DNA of 64,000 bases, from assembly GCF_049546785.1 (NCBI RefSeq), contig NZ_JBMWAN010000001.1:905849-969848 (forward strand), read 5' to 3'. A program made the translations under genes and the position numbers. This DNA comes from Nitrospira_D sp035465795. Lineage in GTDB: Bacteria; Nitrospirota; Nitrospiria; Nitrospirales; Nitrospiraceae. This document shows positions 25,214 to 32,577 of this stretch, piece by piece. Numbering within the stretch: the stretch's first letter is position 1; each line of letters opens with the position of its first letter. The notes under the pieces were generated by a model that ran no database searches, was not told the origin of the DNA, and was given only the letters and a program-made list of their open reading frames with translations.

Positions 25214-26310
25214 AGCTCGGGCACATACGGGGTGAGGTGTTTACGCAGCACCGCGAGTTCGGGGTAACGCTGCAGATTGCGCTTCACATAACTCAACACG
25301 CGCGGAATATCCGCAAGAAACTTGGAGTTCCCCTTGACCCGATCGATATAGACGAACCGGCCGGCCGCCTTCAGATTCCGCTGGATGCTGGTCAGATCGA
25401 AGAGCCGCCGAAATGCGTCGCGGTTGGTCCAGACATGCCGCTGTTCCGCCAGCTGATCAAGATAGTACCCGACCAGCTGATCGATCAGGGCCTCGTCCAA
25501 TTGGATGTAGGCGTCGCGCAACAAGGAGGCCAGGTCATACGTCGCCGGGCCCAGCAGCGCATCCTGGAAATCGATCACGCCGAGACGCAGGCCATCGACC
25601 ATCAAATTACGGGAATGAAAGTCCCGATGGGCAAAGACGTGCGGCTGTCCGGCCAACAGATCGGCAATCTTACCGAACTCGTTCCGGATGACCGTCGCAT
25701 CTCCGTCCGGGATCGGCTGCCCCCGCCTCGCCTCAATCCCGTATTCGACAAAGTGCTCAAACTCCCACATGAGCAACGGCGCATCGAAACTCCGGTGGAA
25801 CGCCAGGCAGCCTGGATCGGCCGGAGTCGTAGCCTTCACCTGCATCTGCACCAGCACATTGATGGCTTGCCTGTATCGGGACTCCACGGTCGGCCCGTCA
25901 GCCTCCCGCACCGCCTCGGCCAGCGTCAGGTCCCCGAAATCCTCCAGATAGAGCAACCCCGCCGCCTGGTCATAGACATGCAGCCGGGGCACCGACACGC
26001 CGGCCTTCGCCAGATGCGACAAAATATTCAGGAACGGCAACTCGGCGATCTGGTGCGTCGCGCCGCTGACCGCTTCCTCCGACTGTTTGAACCCTTCCGG
26101 CTCCGCGAGCTGCATGAGGATGACGGAGTGCGGCGGGCCGCCCGTCAGGACCGCCCGGAAATAGCGGCGGTTCGATGCATCACCGGCCAACGGCTGCAAT
26201 TCCCCCAGGGCGAGGCCCGGCGCGAATCGAGAGGCGATGGTACGCGCGACAAGCGTCCGGTCGGGAAGCGCGAGCGGCCCTTTCTGAAGCGCTGGATTAA
26301 CAGTACTCAT
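25207..26310 (-). CDS. Aminoglycoside-phosphotransferase-fold kinase, AmgK-like
   Basis: 367 residues. APH-fold kinase. Seen: GDASNRRYFRAVL (glycine-rich N-lobe, as in AmgK), VFAHRDFHSRNLMVDG (catalytic loop with Asp and Asn) and LGVIDFQDALLGPATYDLASLL (DFG-like metal Asp). The DxQDxxxGPxxYD form is characteristic of AmgK, the anomeric MurNAc/GlcNAc kinase of peptidoglycan recycling. Pairing with a MurU-like nucleotidyltransferase directly downstream supports this. Antibiotic modification is less likely. The stop lies inside the heptamer repeat that separates the pair. Confidence 0.76.
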   Translation of the reverse strand: MSTVNPALQKGPLALPDRTLVARTIASRFAPGLALGELQPLAGDASNRRYFRAVLTGGPPHSVILMQLAEPEGFKQSEEAVSGATHQIAELPFLNILSHLAKAGVSVPRLHVYDQAAGLLYLEDFGDLTLAEAVREADGPTVESRYRQAINVLVQMQVKATTPADPGCLAFHRSFDAPLLMWEFEHFVEYGIEARRGQPIPDGDATVIRNEFGKIADLLAGQPHVFAHRDFHSRNLMVDGLRLGVIDFQDALLGPATYDLASLLRDAYIQLDEALIDQLVGYYLDQLAEQRHVWTNRDAFRRLFDLTSIQRNLKAAGRFVYIDRVKGNSKFLADIPRVLSYVKRNLQRYPELAVLRKHLTPYVPELQ

Positions 26311-26828
26311 AAGTAGTTATTTCCCACTAATTAAAACAGCTTGACACAAAACGGCGGGAATATACAGGAACCGGATGCAAAAGGAAACCATTTCAAATGA
26401 TACGCGCTCCTTATTGAAACCATTATGATCGTGTCAGCCCTCGATACGGTCATCGCACCAGCTTCCGGCTATCCATCAATCGAGCCGTCTCGACTCTATC
26501 CATGGATAGGGAAACACTCCGGACCGATGAGGCAGGAGGCAAGCGGATATTTCCGATCGTTCACGCGGCCTTGAGCGTCATTCCTCTCGAAAGGCTTCGG
26601 AGAAACTTAACCGGCCACAGGAAACCCCGGTTCCGACAAACACTCCGCCCTGCTTGCGCATGTATAATCCTACCAGAATTGTTTGCAGGATGCCTCAAAG
26701 AGTCACGCGGCACATGCTGAAACAAACGCGGAGGTGAAGGCGGGCGGTGCGCCATTGAGCGACGCGGGGCGAGGCCTGATCAGCGATACGCCCTGGCGCG
26801 CCGGAGGCGGGGTACGGATGACATGCAG
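26311..26828. other. 518 bp without a supported gene
   Basis: The AmgK-side end is AT-rich. TTGACA (26341-26346) and TATACA (26361-26366) are only 14 bp apart, too close for a good sigma-70 promoter. TATAAT occurs at about 26663 without a -35. Open frames here have no ribosome binding site or domain. No repeat or hairpin of note was found. Confidence 0.4.
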
Positions 26829-27302
26829 CTATTCCGACATCCGATTGGAGTACCCTGACGTCTTTCCATGCGCGGTGTCGCTGAACACGGCAGGGCAACT
26901 CATGACTCCGACGGCCCCCAGCACCGCGCCGACGGTATCCGCCACCCAATCCTGCCAGCTCGACTCGCGGAAGGGGACAAACAACTGGTGCACTTCATCG
27001 GTGATTCCATACAGAGACGCTGCGACAACGGCAAGCAGGAGCACACGCGAGGCCGGCAGCCCGCTCGCGCCCCGGCGGAAGGCCCGGTAGCACAGCGCTC
27101 CGAGACCGGCATACTCCACCGCATGCAGAACCTTGTCGCCGAAGATATCGAGAAACGACGGCAGATCTTCATCCAGATGCGATTGAGCCGAAAGATAGAA
27201 AATCAGTCCGGCGTAGAGGGCCACCGGCCCCCAATGGATCAATGCCCGCAGCCGGGCTGATGGTCCGGCAAGATCGTCCACGATGCGAATCTCTCCCTTC
27301 AT
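26829..27302 (-). CDS. VanZ-like membrane protein
   Basis: 157 residues from ATG 27302 (G-rich GGGGGG upstream). Four hydrophobic segments: WGPVALYAGLIFYLS, VLHAVEYAGLGALCYRA, VLLLAVVAASLYGITDEVHQ and VADTVGAVLGAVGV. The motif GDKVLHAVEYAGLG and GITDEVHQLFVPFRESSWQDWVADTVGA are the VanZ-family hallmarks. VanZ confers low-level teicoplanin resistance in enterococci, but in most bacteria the role is unknown and probably envelope-related. A longer upstream frame exists but overlaps the GH57 gene in antisense and is not credible. Divergent from GH57, sharing a 64-bp promoter region. Confidence 0.82.
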   Translation of the reverse strand: MKGEIRIVDDLAGPSARLRALIHWGPVALYAGLIFYLSAQSHLDEDLPSFLDIFGDKVLHAVEYAGLGALCYRAFRRGASGLPASRVLLLAVVAASLYGITDEVHQLFVPFRESSWQDWVADTVGAVLGAVGVMSCPAVFSDTAHGKTSGYSNRMSE

Positions 27303-27330
27303 TGCACCCCCCCTACCCCTATGACATACT
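27302..27330 (+). promoter_or_regulatory. Candidate promoter of the GH57 gene
   Basis: TTGCAC (27302-27307), 17-nt spacer, CATACT (27325-27330), about 35 nt before the GH57 ATG. The -35 box overlaps the start codon of the divergent VanZ gene, so the two transcripts may interfere. Confidence 0.35.
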
Positions 27331-27365
27331 CTTTTTGAGGCACGCAACTCTCTTGATTCCGATTT

Positions 27366-29570
27366 ATGAAACACGTTCACGTCTGTTTTCTCTGGCACCT
27401 GCACCAGCCCTACTACACCGATCCGGTGGCAGGGTCGGCGAGTATGCCCTGGGTGCGGCTCCACGCCACCAAAGCCTATTTCGACATGGCCTATCTGCTG
27501 GAGAAGTTTCCGGCCGTCCACGCGACCTTCAACTTCACGCCGTCCTTGCTCTTGCAGCTCCAGGAAATCGGCACCGGCACCGTGCGGGACCTCTTCCTCG
27601 AACGGGCGCAGCGCCCGGCCGCGGACCTGAATCAGGAAGAACAGGCCTTCCTGATCCGTCATTTCTTCTCGGCCAATTGGGCGACGATGGTCCGTCCTCA
27701 TCCCCGCTACCATGAGTTGCTCGTCAAACGCGGGGCCGAGGTCAATGGGCGGGATCTGGCGAAGATCGCGACGCAGTTTTCCACGCAGGATTTTCTCGAC
27801 CTGCAGGTCTGGCACAACCTCGCGTGGTTCGGATATGGCGCGGTCCACCGGCATCCACGCCTCGCCGCCCTGCGCCGTAAAAATCGCGGCTTCACGGAAG
27901 AGGAAAAGCATGAAACCCTGGGCCTGCAGCGCGCCGTGATTCAAGACATCGTGCCGCTCTATCGCCGGCTCGCGGAACGGGGCCAGGTTGAACTGACCAC
28001 CACCCCGTTCTTCCACCCGATCCTTCCCCTCGTCATTGACACCGACCTCACGCGCCGCGCGAGACCGGATCTCCCGCTTCCCTCTCGATTCCGCGCCCCG
28101 GACGACGCCGAAGCCCAACTGCAGCGCGCCGTCGAATTTCACACCGCCACATTCGGGCGCCCTCCGGTCGGCCTCTGGCCTTCGGAAGGCTCGGTATGCC
28201 CCGAACTGCTGCCGCTCGTCCGACGGGTGGGCCTGCAGTGGCTGGCGACCGATGAAGGCGTGCTGGCCCGGTCTCTCGATATGAGCGGACAGCCCTGGCA
28301 TCGTCATACCGCGCTCTACCAGCCCTATCGGGCGGGAGACGGGGGCCATGAGGCGACGCTGGTGTTTCGCGATCGCGACCTCTCTGATGCGTTCGGGTTC
28401 GTGTATCACAAGACCGATCCGGACTCGGCTGCCGACGATGTGATCCGTCGCCTCCGCGGCATTGCGCGCGATGCGCCGCAGAAACACGTCCTCATCCCGA
28501 TCATTCTGGACGGAGAAAATCCCTGGGAACACTATCACGATGGCGGCGAACACTTTCTCACCCGCCTCTATCGCGCCTTCACGACGCATGAGCTGGACGA
28601 GGCCGAGACAGTCAGGTTTTCAGCTTCCACAATGTCCGCAGGCATCGCGGCCGTGCCTGCGACTCAGCACCTGCCCCATCTCCATTCAGGCTCCTGGATC
28701 AACCAGGATTACAAAATTTGGATCGGGCACGCGGAAGACAACCGCGGCTGGGATCTCCTCGGCCATACCCGCTCCCGCCTGCTTGAGATCGCCCCCACCC
28801 TTTCAACGGAGCGCGCCAGCGCCGCCTGGAGCGAACTGTATGCCGCCGAAGGCAGCGACTGGTTCTGGTGGTATGGCGACGACTTCGATACCGACTTCAA
28901 GCCCGAATTCGACCGGCTCTTCAGAACCCATCTCCGCAACGTCTGGACGCACATGGGCCTGACGCCCCCGGATTCGTTGAACCAGCCCATCTGCGCCATC
29001 ACGGCACAGCCGGACATGGATCGCGTCGTCCAGCCGGTCTCGCGACTCGCGCCGACCCTCGATGGATTGGTGACGGACTTCTTCGAATGGCGCGGCGCCG
29101 GCACCATCAATACCCAGCCGCCGCTCGGCGCCATGTGGAAAGCCGAAGGGCTTTTCACCGCAATTCAGTTTGGCTGGAACGAGGAACATCTCTTCCTGCG
29201 ATTGGACCCGGATGAGGCCGCACAGCCCAGACAGCATGGCCTGGCGGTGGAGATCGCCCTCCGCTGTCCGCGCCACCACTTTCGCGTGGCATTCTCCCTC
29301 ACCCCGCCGGGTCCAGCCTCCTTCCAGTTGTACCAGGAAAGTGACGCCGGAACCTGGGACGAGAAGGCGTCCTATCGCTCCATCTCAACCAGGGCGATTG
29401 TGGAACTGGCGATTCCCGCGAAAGAGCTTCACCTTGAACCGGGACAAACTCTTCACATGAGTCTGATCGTGCGGGAGCATGGGCTGGAGGTCGCCCGGTA
29501 CCCGCATCAGGCCCCGGCGACGTTAATCATGCCCGACAGCGAGTTTGATGCCGCCATGTGGCGGGTGTGA
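27366..29570 (+). CDS. Glycoside hydrolase family 57 alpha-amylase-like
   Basis: 734 residues. GH57 catalytic domain: VHVCFLWHLHQPYY at the N-terminus, FNFTPSLLLQL, GLWPSEGSVCPELL containing the catalytic Glu (about residue 275) and ILDGENPWEHY with the acid/base Asp (about 382). These five-region signatures fit GH57 amylases or 4-alpha-glucanotransferases acting on glycogen or maltodextrin. The C-terminal ~180 residues (after DSLNQPI) look like a beta-sandwich found in many GH57/DUF1957-type proteins. No signal peptide, so the enzyme is cytoplasmic. Next gene is galT, suggesting a glycogen/sugar-phosphate function. Confidence 0.88.
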   Translation: MKHVHVCFLWHLHQPYYTDPVAGSASMPWVRLHATKAYFDMAYLLEKFPAVHATFNFTPSLLLQLQEIGTGTVRDLFLERAQRPAADLNQEEQAFLIRHFFSANWATMVRPHPRYHELLVKRGAEVNGRDLAKIATQFSTQDFLDLQVWHNLAWFGYGAVHRHPRLAALRRKNRGFTEEEKHETLGLQRAVIQDIVPLYRRLAERGQVELTTTPFFHPILPLVIDTDLTRRARPDLPLPSRFRAPDDAEAQLQRAVEFHTATFGRPPVGLWPSEGSVCPELLPLVRRVGLQWLATDEGVLARSLDMSGQPWHRHTALYQPYRAGDGGHEATLVFRDRDLSDAFGFVYHKTDPDSAADDVIRRLRGIARDAPQKHVLIPIILDGENPWEHYHDGGEHFLTRLYRAFTTHELDEAETVRFSASTMSAGIAAVPATQHLPHLHSGSWINQDYKIWIGHAEDNRGWDLLGHTRSRLLEIAPTLSTERASAAWSELYAAEGSDWFWWYGDDFDTDFKPEFDRLFRTHLRNVWTHMGLTPPDSLNQPICAITAQPDMDRVVQPVSRLAPTLDGLVTDFFEWRGAGTINTQPPLGAMWKAEGLFTAIQFGWNEEHLFLRLDPDEAAQPRQHGLAVEIALRCPRHHFRVAFSLTPPGPASFQLYQESDAGTWDEKASYRSISTRAIVELAIPAKELHLEPGQTLHMSLIVREHGLEVARYPHQAPATLIMPDSEFDAAMWRV

Positions 29571-29662
29571 GATGAAGACGTGCTGAGGGCTACCTGATGA
29601 GTTGTGAAATTCCATTCCGTCTGCGACACTGAGCACTCAGGACTCAAGGCTCAGGACTTCCA
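29571..29662. repeat. Intergenic inverted heptamer repeat
   Basis: Right arm: ACTGAGC, ACTCAGG, ACTCAAG, GCTCAGG, ACTTCCA (29628-29662) in 7-nt phase. Left arm GTGCTGA, GGGCTAC, CTGATGA (29580-29600) is partly complementary. It fills most of the gap between GH57 and galT. Confidence 0.65.
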
Positions 29663-29680
29663 TACAACTGCGGAGCAACC

Positions 29681-30685
29681 ATGCCTGACTTAAGACGCGA
29701 TCCTATCGTCGGCCGCTGGGTGATTATTTCCACGGAGCGGACCGGCCGCCCGTATGACTTTGTCCATCTGGAACCGGCGCGGCCGATTTCCACCGCGCTC
29801 TGCCCTTTTTGCCCGGGGCAGGAACGGCTGACGCCCAAAGAAATCATGGCCTACCGGCCGCAACCCGCCGAACCCAACAGCCCGAATTGGACCGTCCGAG
29901 TGGTCCCGAACAAATTCCCCGCGCTGCAAGTCGAGGGCGACATGGGCCGCGAAGGCATCGGGCTGTACGACCGCATGAACGGCATCGGCGCACACGAGGT
30001 CATCATCGAAACGCCGGAACACACGGCCGGCCTTGCCGACATGCCGACCAAGAAGATCGAAGACGTGCTCTGGGCCTATCGCGATCGGGTGTTGGACCTC
30101 AAGAAAGATCAGCGCTTCCGTTACATTCTCATCTTCAAAAACCACGGCGCCTCGGCCGGCGCCTCGCTGGAGCACAGCCATTCCCAGCTCATCGCGCTCC
30201 CCATCGTCCCGACCAGCGTGCTTGAGGAACTTGACGGGTGCCGTGCGCACTATCAGCAGAAAGAGCGCTGCATCTACTGCGATATCGTGCGGCAGGACAT
30301 CTCGGACGGAAACCGGATCGTGGCGGATAATCCCGAGTTCATCTGTGTCACCCCGTTTGCCCCGCGCTTCCCGTTCGAAATGTGGATTCTCCCCAAACGC
30401 CATGCGGCCTACTTTGAAGAAAGCCAGAAGGGGCAATTCGAATTCCTGGCTCCGATGCTCTCTGAAGCCCTGCGCCGCATGGACAAAGTCCTCGCGAGGC
30501 CGTCCTATAACTTCGTGCTCCACAGCTCGCCCCTGCACGAAAAGACGGGGGACTATTACCACTGGCATGTGGAGATTATTCCGAAACTCACGCAAGTCGC
30601 CGGCTTCGAATGGGGCACGGGTTTCTACATCAACCCGGTCTCACCAGAAGAGTCGGCGAAGTTTCTGAGAGAAGTAGAGCTGTAG
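29681..30685 (+). CDS. galT: Galactose-1-phosphate uridylyltransferase-like
   Basis: 334 residues. HIT-superfamily nucleotidyltransferase. Zinc and active-site features: CPFCPGQE near residue 46, the histidine triad EHSHSQLIALP (about 164-169, the uridylylated His), CIYCDIV, and HWHVEIIPKL near the end. GalT exchanges UMP between UDP-glucose and galactose-1-phosphate (Leloir pathway); close homologues act as ADP-glucose phosphorylases in glycogen-metabolising bacteria, and the GH57 neighbour makes that possible. No galE or galK is nearby. Full length; Shine-Dalgarno weak (GGAGC upstream). Confidence 0.85.
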   Translation: MPDLRRDPIVGRWVIISTERTGRPYDFVHLEPARPISTALCPFCPGQERLTPKEIMAYRPQPAEPNSPNWTVRVVPNKFPALQVEGDMGREGIGLYDRMNGIGAHEVIIETPEHTAGLADMPTKKIEDVLWAYRDRVLDLKKDQRFRYILIFKNHGASAGASLEHSHSQLIALPIVPTSVLEELDGCRAHYQQKERCIYCDIVRQDISDGNRIVADNPEFICVTPFAPRFPFEMWILPKRHAAYFEESQKGQFEFLAPMLSEALRRMDKVLARPSYNFVLHSSPLHEKTGDYYHWHVEIIPKLTQVAGFEWGTGFYINPVSPEESAKFLREVEL

Positions 30686-30826
30686 CCGCCAAGAACGCAG
30701 GCTATTGCCACACAGCTCGCGCGCGCCGCAGGGGCCTGTAGCGATCGCCGGCCCGGATGCCGCCGCCCTCTTGCCCCCCCTCCCGCGCAAGACTATCATC
30801 CCGCCATACCGTCTCAAGGAGCCCTC

Positions 30827-32209
30827 GTGCCCGTTCGTTTCCACATCGACAATCCCGCGCTCACGCAGCCGCTGCGCCAAATCGAGCAGCTGATTCGCCG
30901 CGCCGGGGGCCGCACCTGGCTCGTCGGAGGATGCGTACGCGATCTCGCGCTCGGACGGCAACCGCGCGATCTGGACCTGGAAATCCACGGCGTTTCCCCG
31001 GGCCAGGTTCATCGGATCCTCACCGAGCAGTTCCCCGCGCAATTCGTCGGCAAGGCCTTCGGCGTCTTTAAGCTGGGCGGCCTGCCGATCGACATCGCGC
31101 TCCCCATGCACCGCCCCATGGACGACGCGTCTATTCCCGGACTCCTGCAACAAGCCGATCCCTACATGGATATCGACGAAGCCTTGGCCCGGCGCGATTT
31201 CACCATCAATGCGATGGCCTGGGACCCCGACACCCTGGAACTGCGGGATCCGTTCGACGGCCGGGCGGATCTCTCCCGGCGCTGCCTGCGTCACGTGTCC
31301 GACCGGTTCGGCGAAGACCCGCTCCGCGTCTTGCGCGGCATGCAGCTGGTCGCCCGATACGACCTGACCGCCGCACCGGAAACCGTGGCGCTCTGTCGCA
31401 CGCTCACGCAGGACGGCCTGCCCTCTGAACGACTGTGGGATGAGTGGAAGAAGCTGCTCCTGCAAGGGGTGAAACCCTCGGCAGGGCTGCAATGGCTGCG
31501 CGACTGCGCCTGGCTGCGGTTTTATCCGGAACTCGCGGCATTGCAAGACTGCCCTCAGGATGCGGAATGGCATCCGGAAGGGGACGTGTGGATCCACACG
31601 CTCCATTGCCTTGATGTCTTTGCATCAGAGCGGACCGGCCACGATGAAGACGATCTGATGGTGGGACTCGGCGTGCTCTGTCACGACTTCGGGAAACCTG
31701 CCACGACGAACGCGGAGTTCGGGCGCATCACCTCGCGCGGCCATGAAACGGAAGGGGAGGCACCGACCCGTCGATTCCTCGCGCGGCTGACCAACCAGAC
31801 CGATCTGGCGGACGACGTCGTGTCACTCGTCCGCTGCCACCTGCGCCCGCGCCAGCTCTACGACGCCCAGGCATCGGATAGCGCGGTCCGCCGGCTCGCC
31901 AGGCGGGTGGGACGGATCGACCGGTTGGTGCGTGTGGCGCGAGCGGATCATCTCGGCCGTCCCCCGAAACCAAACGACGGTTTCCCGGCTGGTGTTTGGC
32001 TGCTGGAGAACGCGCGGCGACTGGCGGTCGAGCGGCAGGCGCCCGCGCCTCTCGTGATGGGCCGCCACCTGCTTGACCTGGGAGTCGAACCAGGACCCGA
32101 CATGGGCAGGCTGCTCGACGACTGCTACGAAGCCCAACTTGACGGGCTCTTCACCACCCCGGACGAAGGCCTGGCCTATGTCCGGCAGAAACTCTCATCG
32201 CCCTCGTAG
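30827..32209 (+). CDS. cca: tRNA nucleotidyltransferase / CCA-adding family, HD domain
   Basis: 460 residues from GTG 30827, with AAGGAG 5 nt upstream. Class II CCA-adding enzyme or poly(A) polymerase. Catalytic motif LVGGCVRDLALGRQPRDLDLEIHG (G-G-x(3)-RD...DxD), RRDFTINAMAWDP, DPLRVLRGMQLVARYDL (RxxRF-like) and a C-terminal HD domain (LCHDFGKP with HxETEG and a later His). The HD domain resembles that of E. coli-type multifunctional Cca. The enzyme adds CCA to tRNA 3' ends. The tRNA-Glu gene in this window already encodes CCA, so a repair role is likely for it. Confidence 0.87.
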   Translation: MPVRFHIDNPALTQPLRQIEQLIRRAGGRTWLVGGCVRDLALGRQPRDLDLEIHGVSPGQVHRILTEQFPAQFVGKAFGVFKLGGLPIDIALPMHRPMDDASIPGLLQQADPYMDIDEALARRDFTINAMAWDPDTLELRDPFDGRADLSRRCLRHVSDRFGEDPLRVLRGMQLVARYDLTAAPETVALCRTLTQDGLPSERLWDEWKKLLLQGVKPSAGLQWLRDCAWLRFYPELAALQDCPQDAEWHPEGDVWIHTLHCLDVFASERTGHDEDDLMVGLGVLCHDFGKPATTNAEFGRITSRGHETEGEAPTRRFLARLTNQTDLADDVVSLVRCHLRPRQLYDAQASDSAVRRLARRVGRIDRLVRVARADHLGRPPKPNDGFPAGVWLLENARRLAVERQAPAPLVMGRHLLDLGVEPGPDMGRLLDDCYEAQLDGLFTTPDEGLAYVRQKLSSPS

Positions 32210-32249
32210 CCCACGTTTCACCCGTCACGCACCACCCTCCACAAGCCCC

Positions 32250-32279
32250 TTGCTCCTCCCTGCATCCGCGGCATATCAT
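32250..32279 (+). promoter_or_regulatory. Candidate promoter giving a leaderless mRNA
   Basis: TTGCTC (32250-32255), 18-nt spacer, TATCAT (32274-32279), then 6 nt to the ATG of the sulfur carrier. Predicted transcription start falls at the start codon; no Shine-Dalgarno is present. Confidence 0.45.
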
Positions 32280-32285
32280 CGCCCC

Positions 32286-32483
32286 ATGCTCATCCAACTC
32301 AGCCATCCCACACGCAGCGTCGAAATCAAAGGCCCCAAGAAGGCCAAAGATCTGCTCAAAGAGCTGAACCTCGTGGTCGAGGCCCATCTCGTCATTCGCG
32401 GCGATGAACTCGTGACCGAAGATGAAATGCTCTATGACAAAGACCAGATCGAAATCCGGCCGGTGATCTCTGGTGGAAATTGA
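32286..32483 (+). CDS. ttuB: Ubiquitin-fold sulfur carrier, TtuB/ThiS-like
   Basis: 65 residues, beta-grasp fold. SVEIKGPKKAKDLLKELNL, then VIRGDELVTEDEMLYDKDQIEIRPVISGGN. This aligns best with TtuB-type carriers, which end in ...ISGG and deliver sulfur as a C-terminal thiocarboxylate to TtuA. TtuA is the next gene (95 bp downstream), which supports the name. Unlike canonical carriers, the protein does not end in Gly-Gly: one Asn follows before the TGA, so the tail must be trimmed before adenylation. A nearly leaderless promoter precedes it. ThiS or MoaD identity is possible but less likely. Confidence 0.75.
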   Translation: MLIQLSHPTRSVEIKGPKKAKDLLKELNLVVEAHLVIRGDELVTEDEMLYDKDQIEIRPVISGGN

Positions 32484-32486
32484 AAC

Positions 32487-32571
32487 AGGCACGGGGATCG
32501 AGGCTAGGGGCTAGGGGCAAGAGGGCAGCGATTCTTTACCCCCTTGCCTCTCGCCACGAGCCTCGCGCCCT
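32487..32571. repeat. Intergenic inverted heptamer repeat, best example
   Basis: Six 7-nt units run in perfect phase: AGGCACG, GGGATCG, AGGCTAG, GGGCTAG, GGGCAAG, AGGGCAG (32487-32528). After a short AT-rich centre the other arm reads CCCTTGC, CTCTCGC, CACGAGC, CTCGCGC (about 32542-32569), whose complements are of the same AGGCNNG type. The hairpin lies between the ttuB stop and the ttuA start. Confidence 0.82.
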
Positions 32572-32577
32572 AAAAAC

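Noticed and set aside
26341..26366. TTGACA and TATACA as a plus-strand promoter
   Set aside because: The spacer is only 14 bp and no gene follows on that strand for over 900 bp.
27303..28589. Minus-strand extension of the VanZ frame by about 430 codons
   Set aside because: It runs antisense through the GH57 gene. The VanZ domain begins at the ATG at 27302, which has a G-rich ribosome binding site.
32068..32105. Stretch resembling a tRNA T-arm (GGGAGTCGAACCAGG)
   Set aside because: It is inside the cca coding frame, encodes the conserved LGVEPGPDMGRLL, and has no acceptor or anticodon arm.
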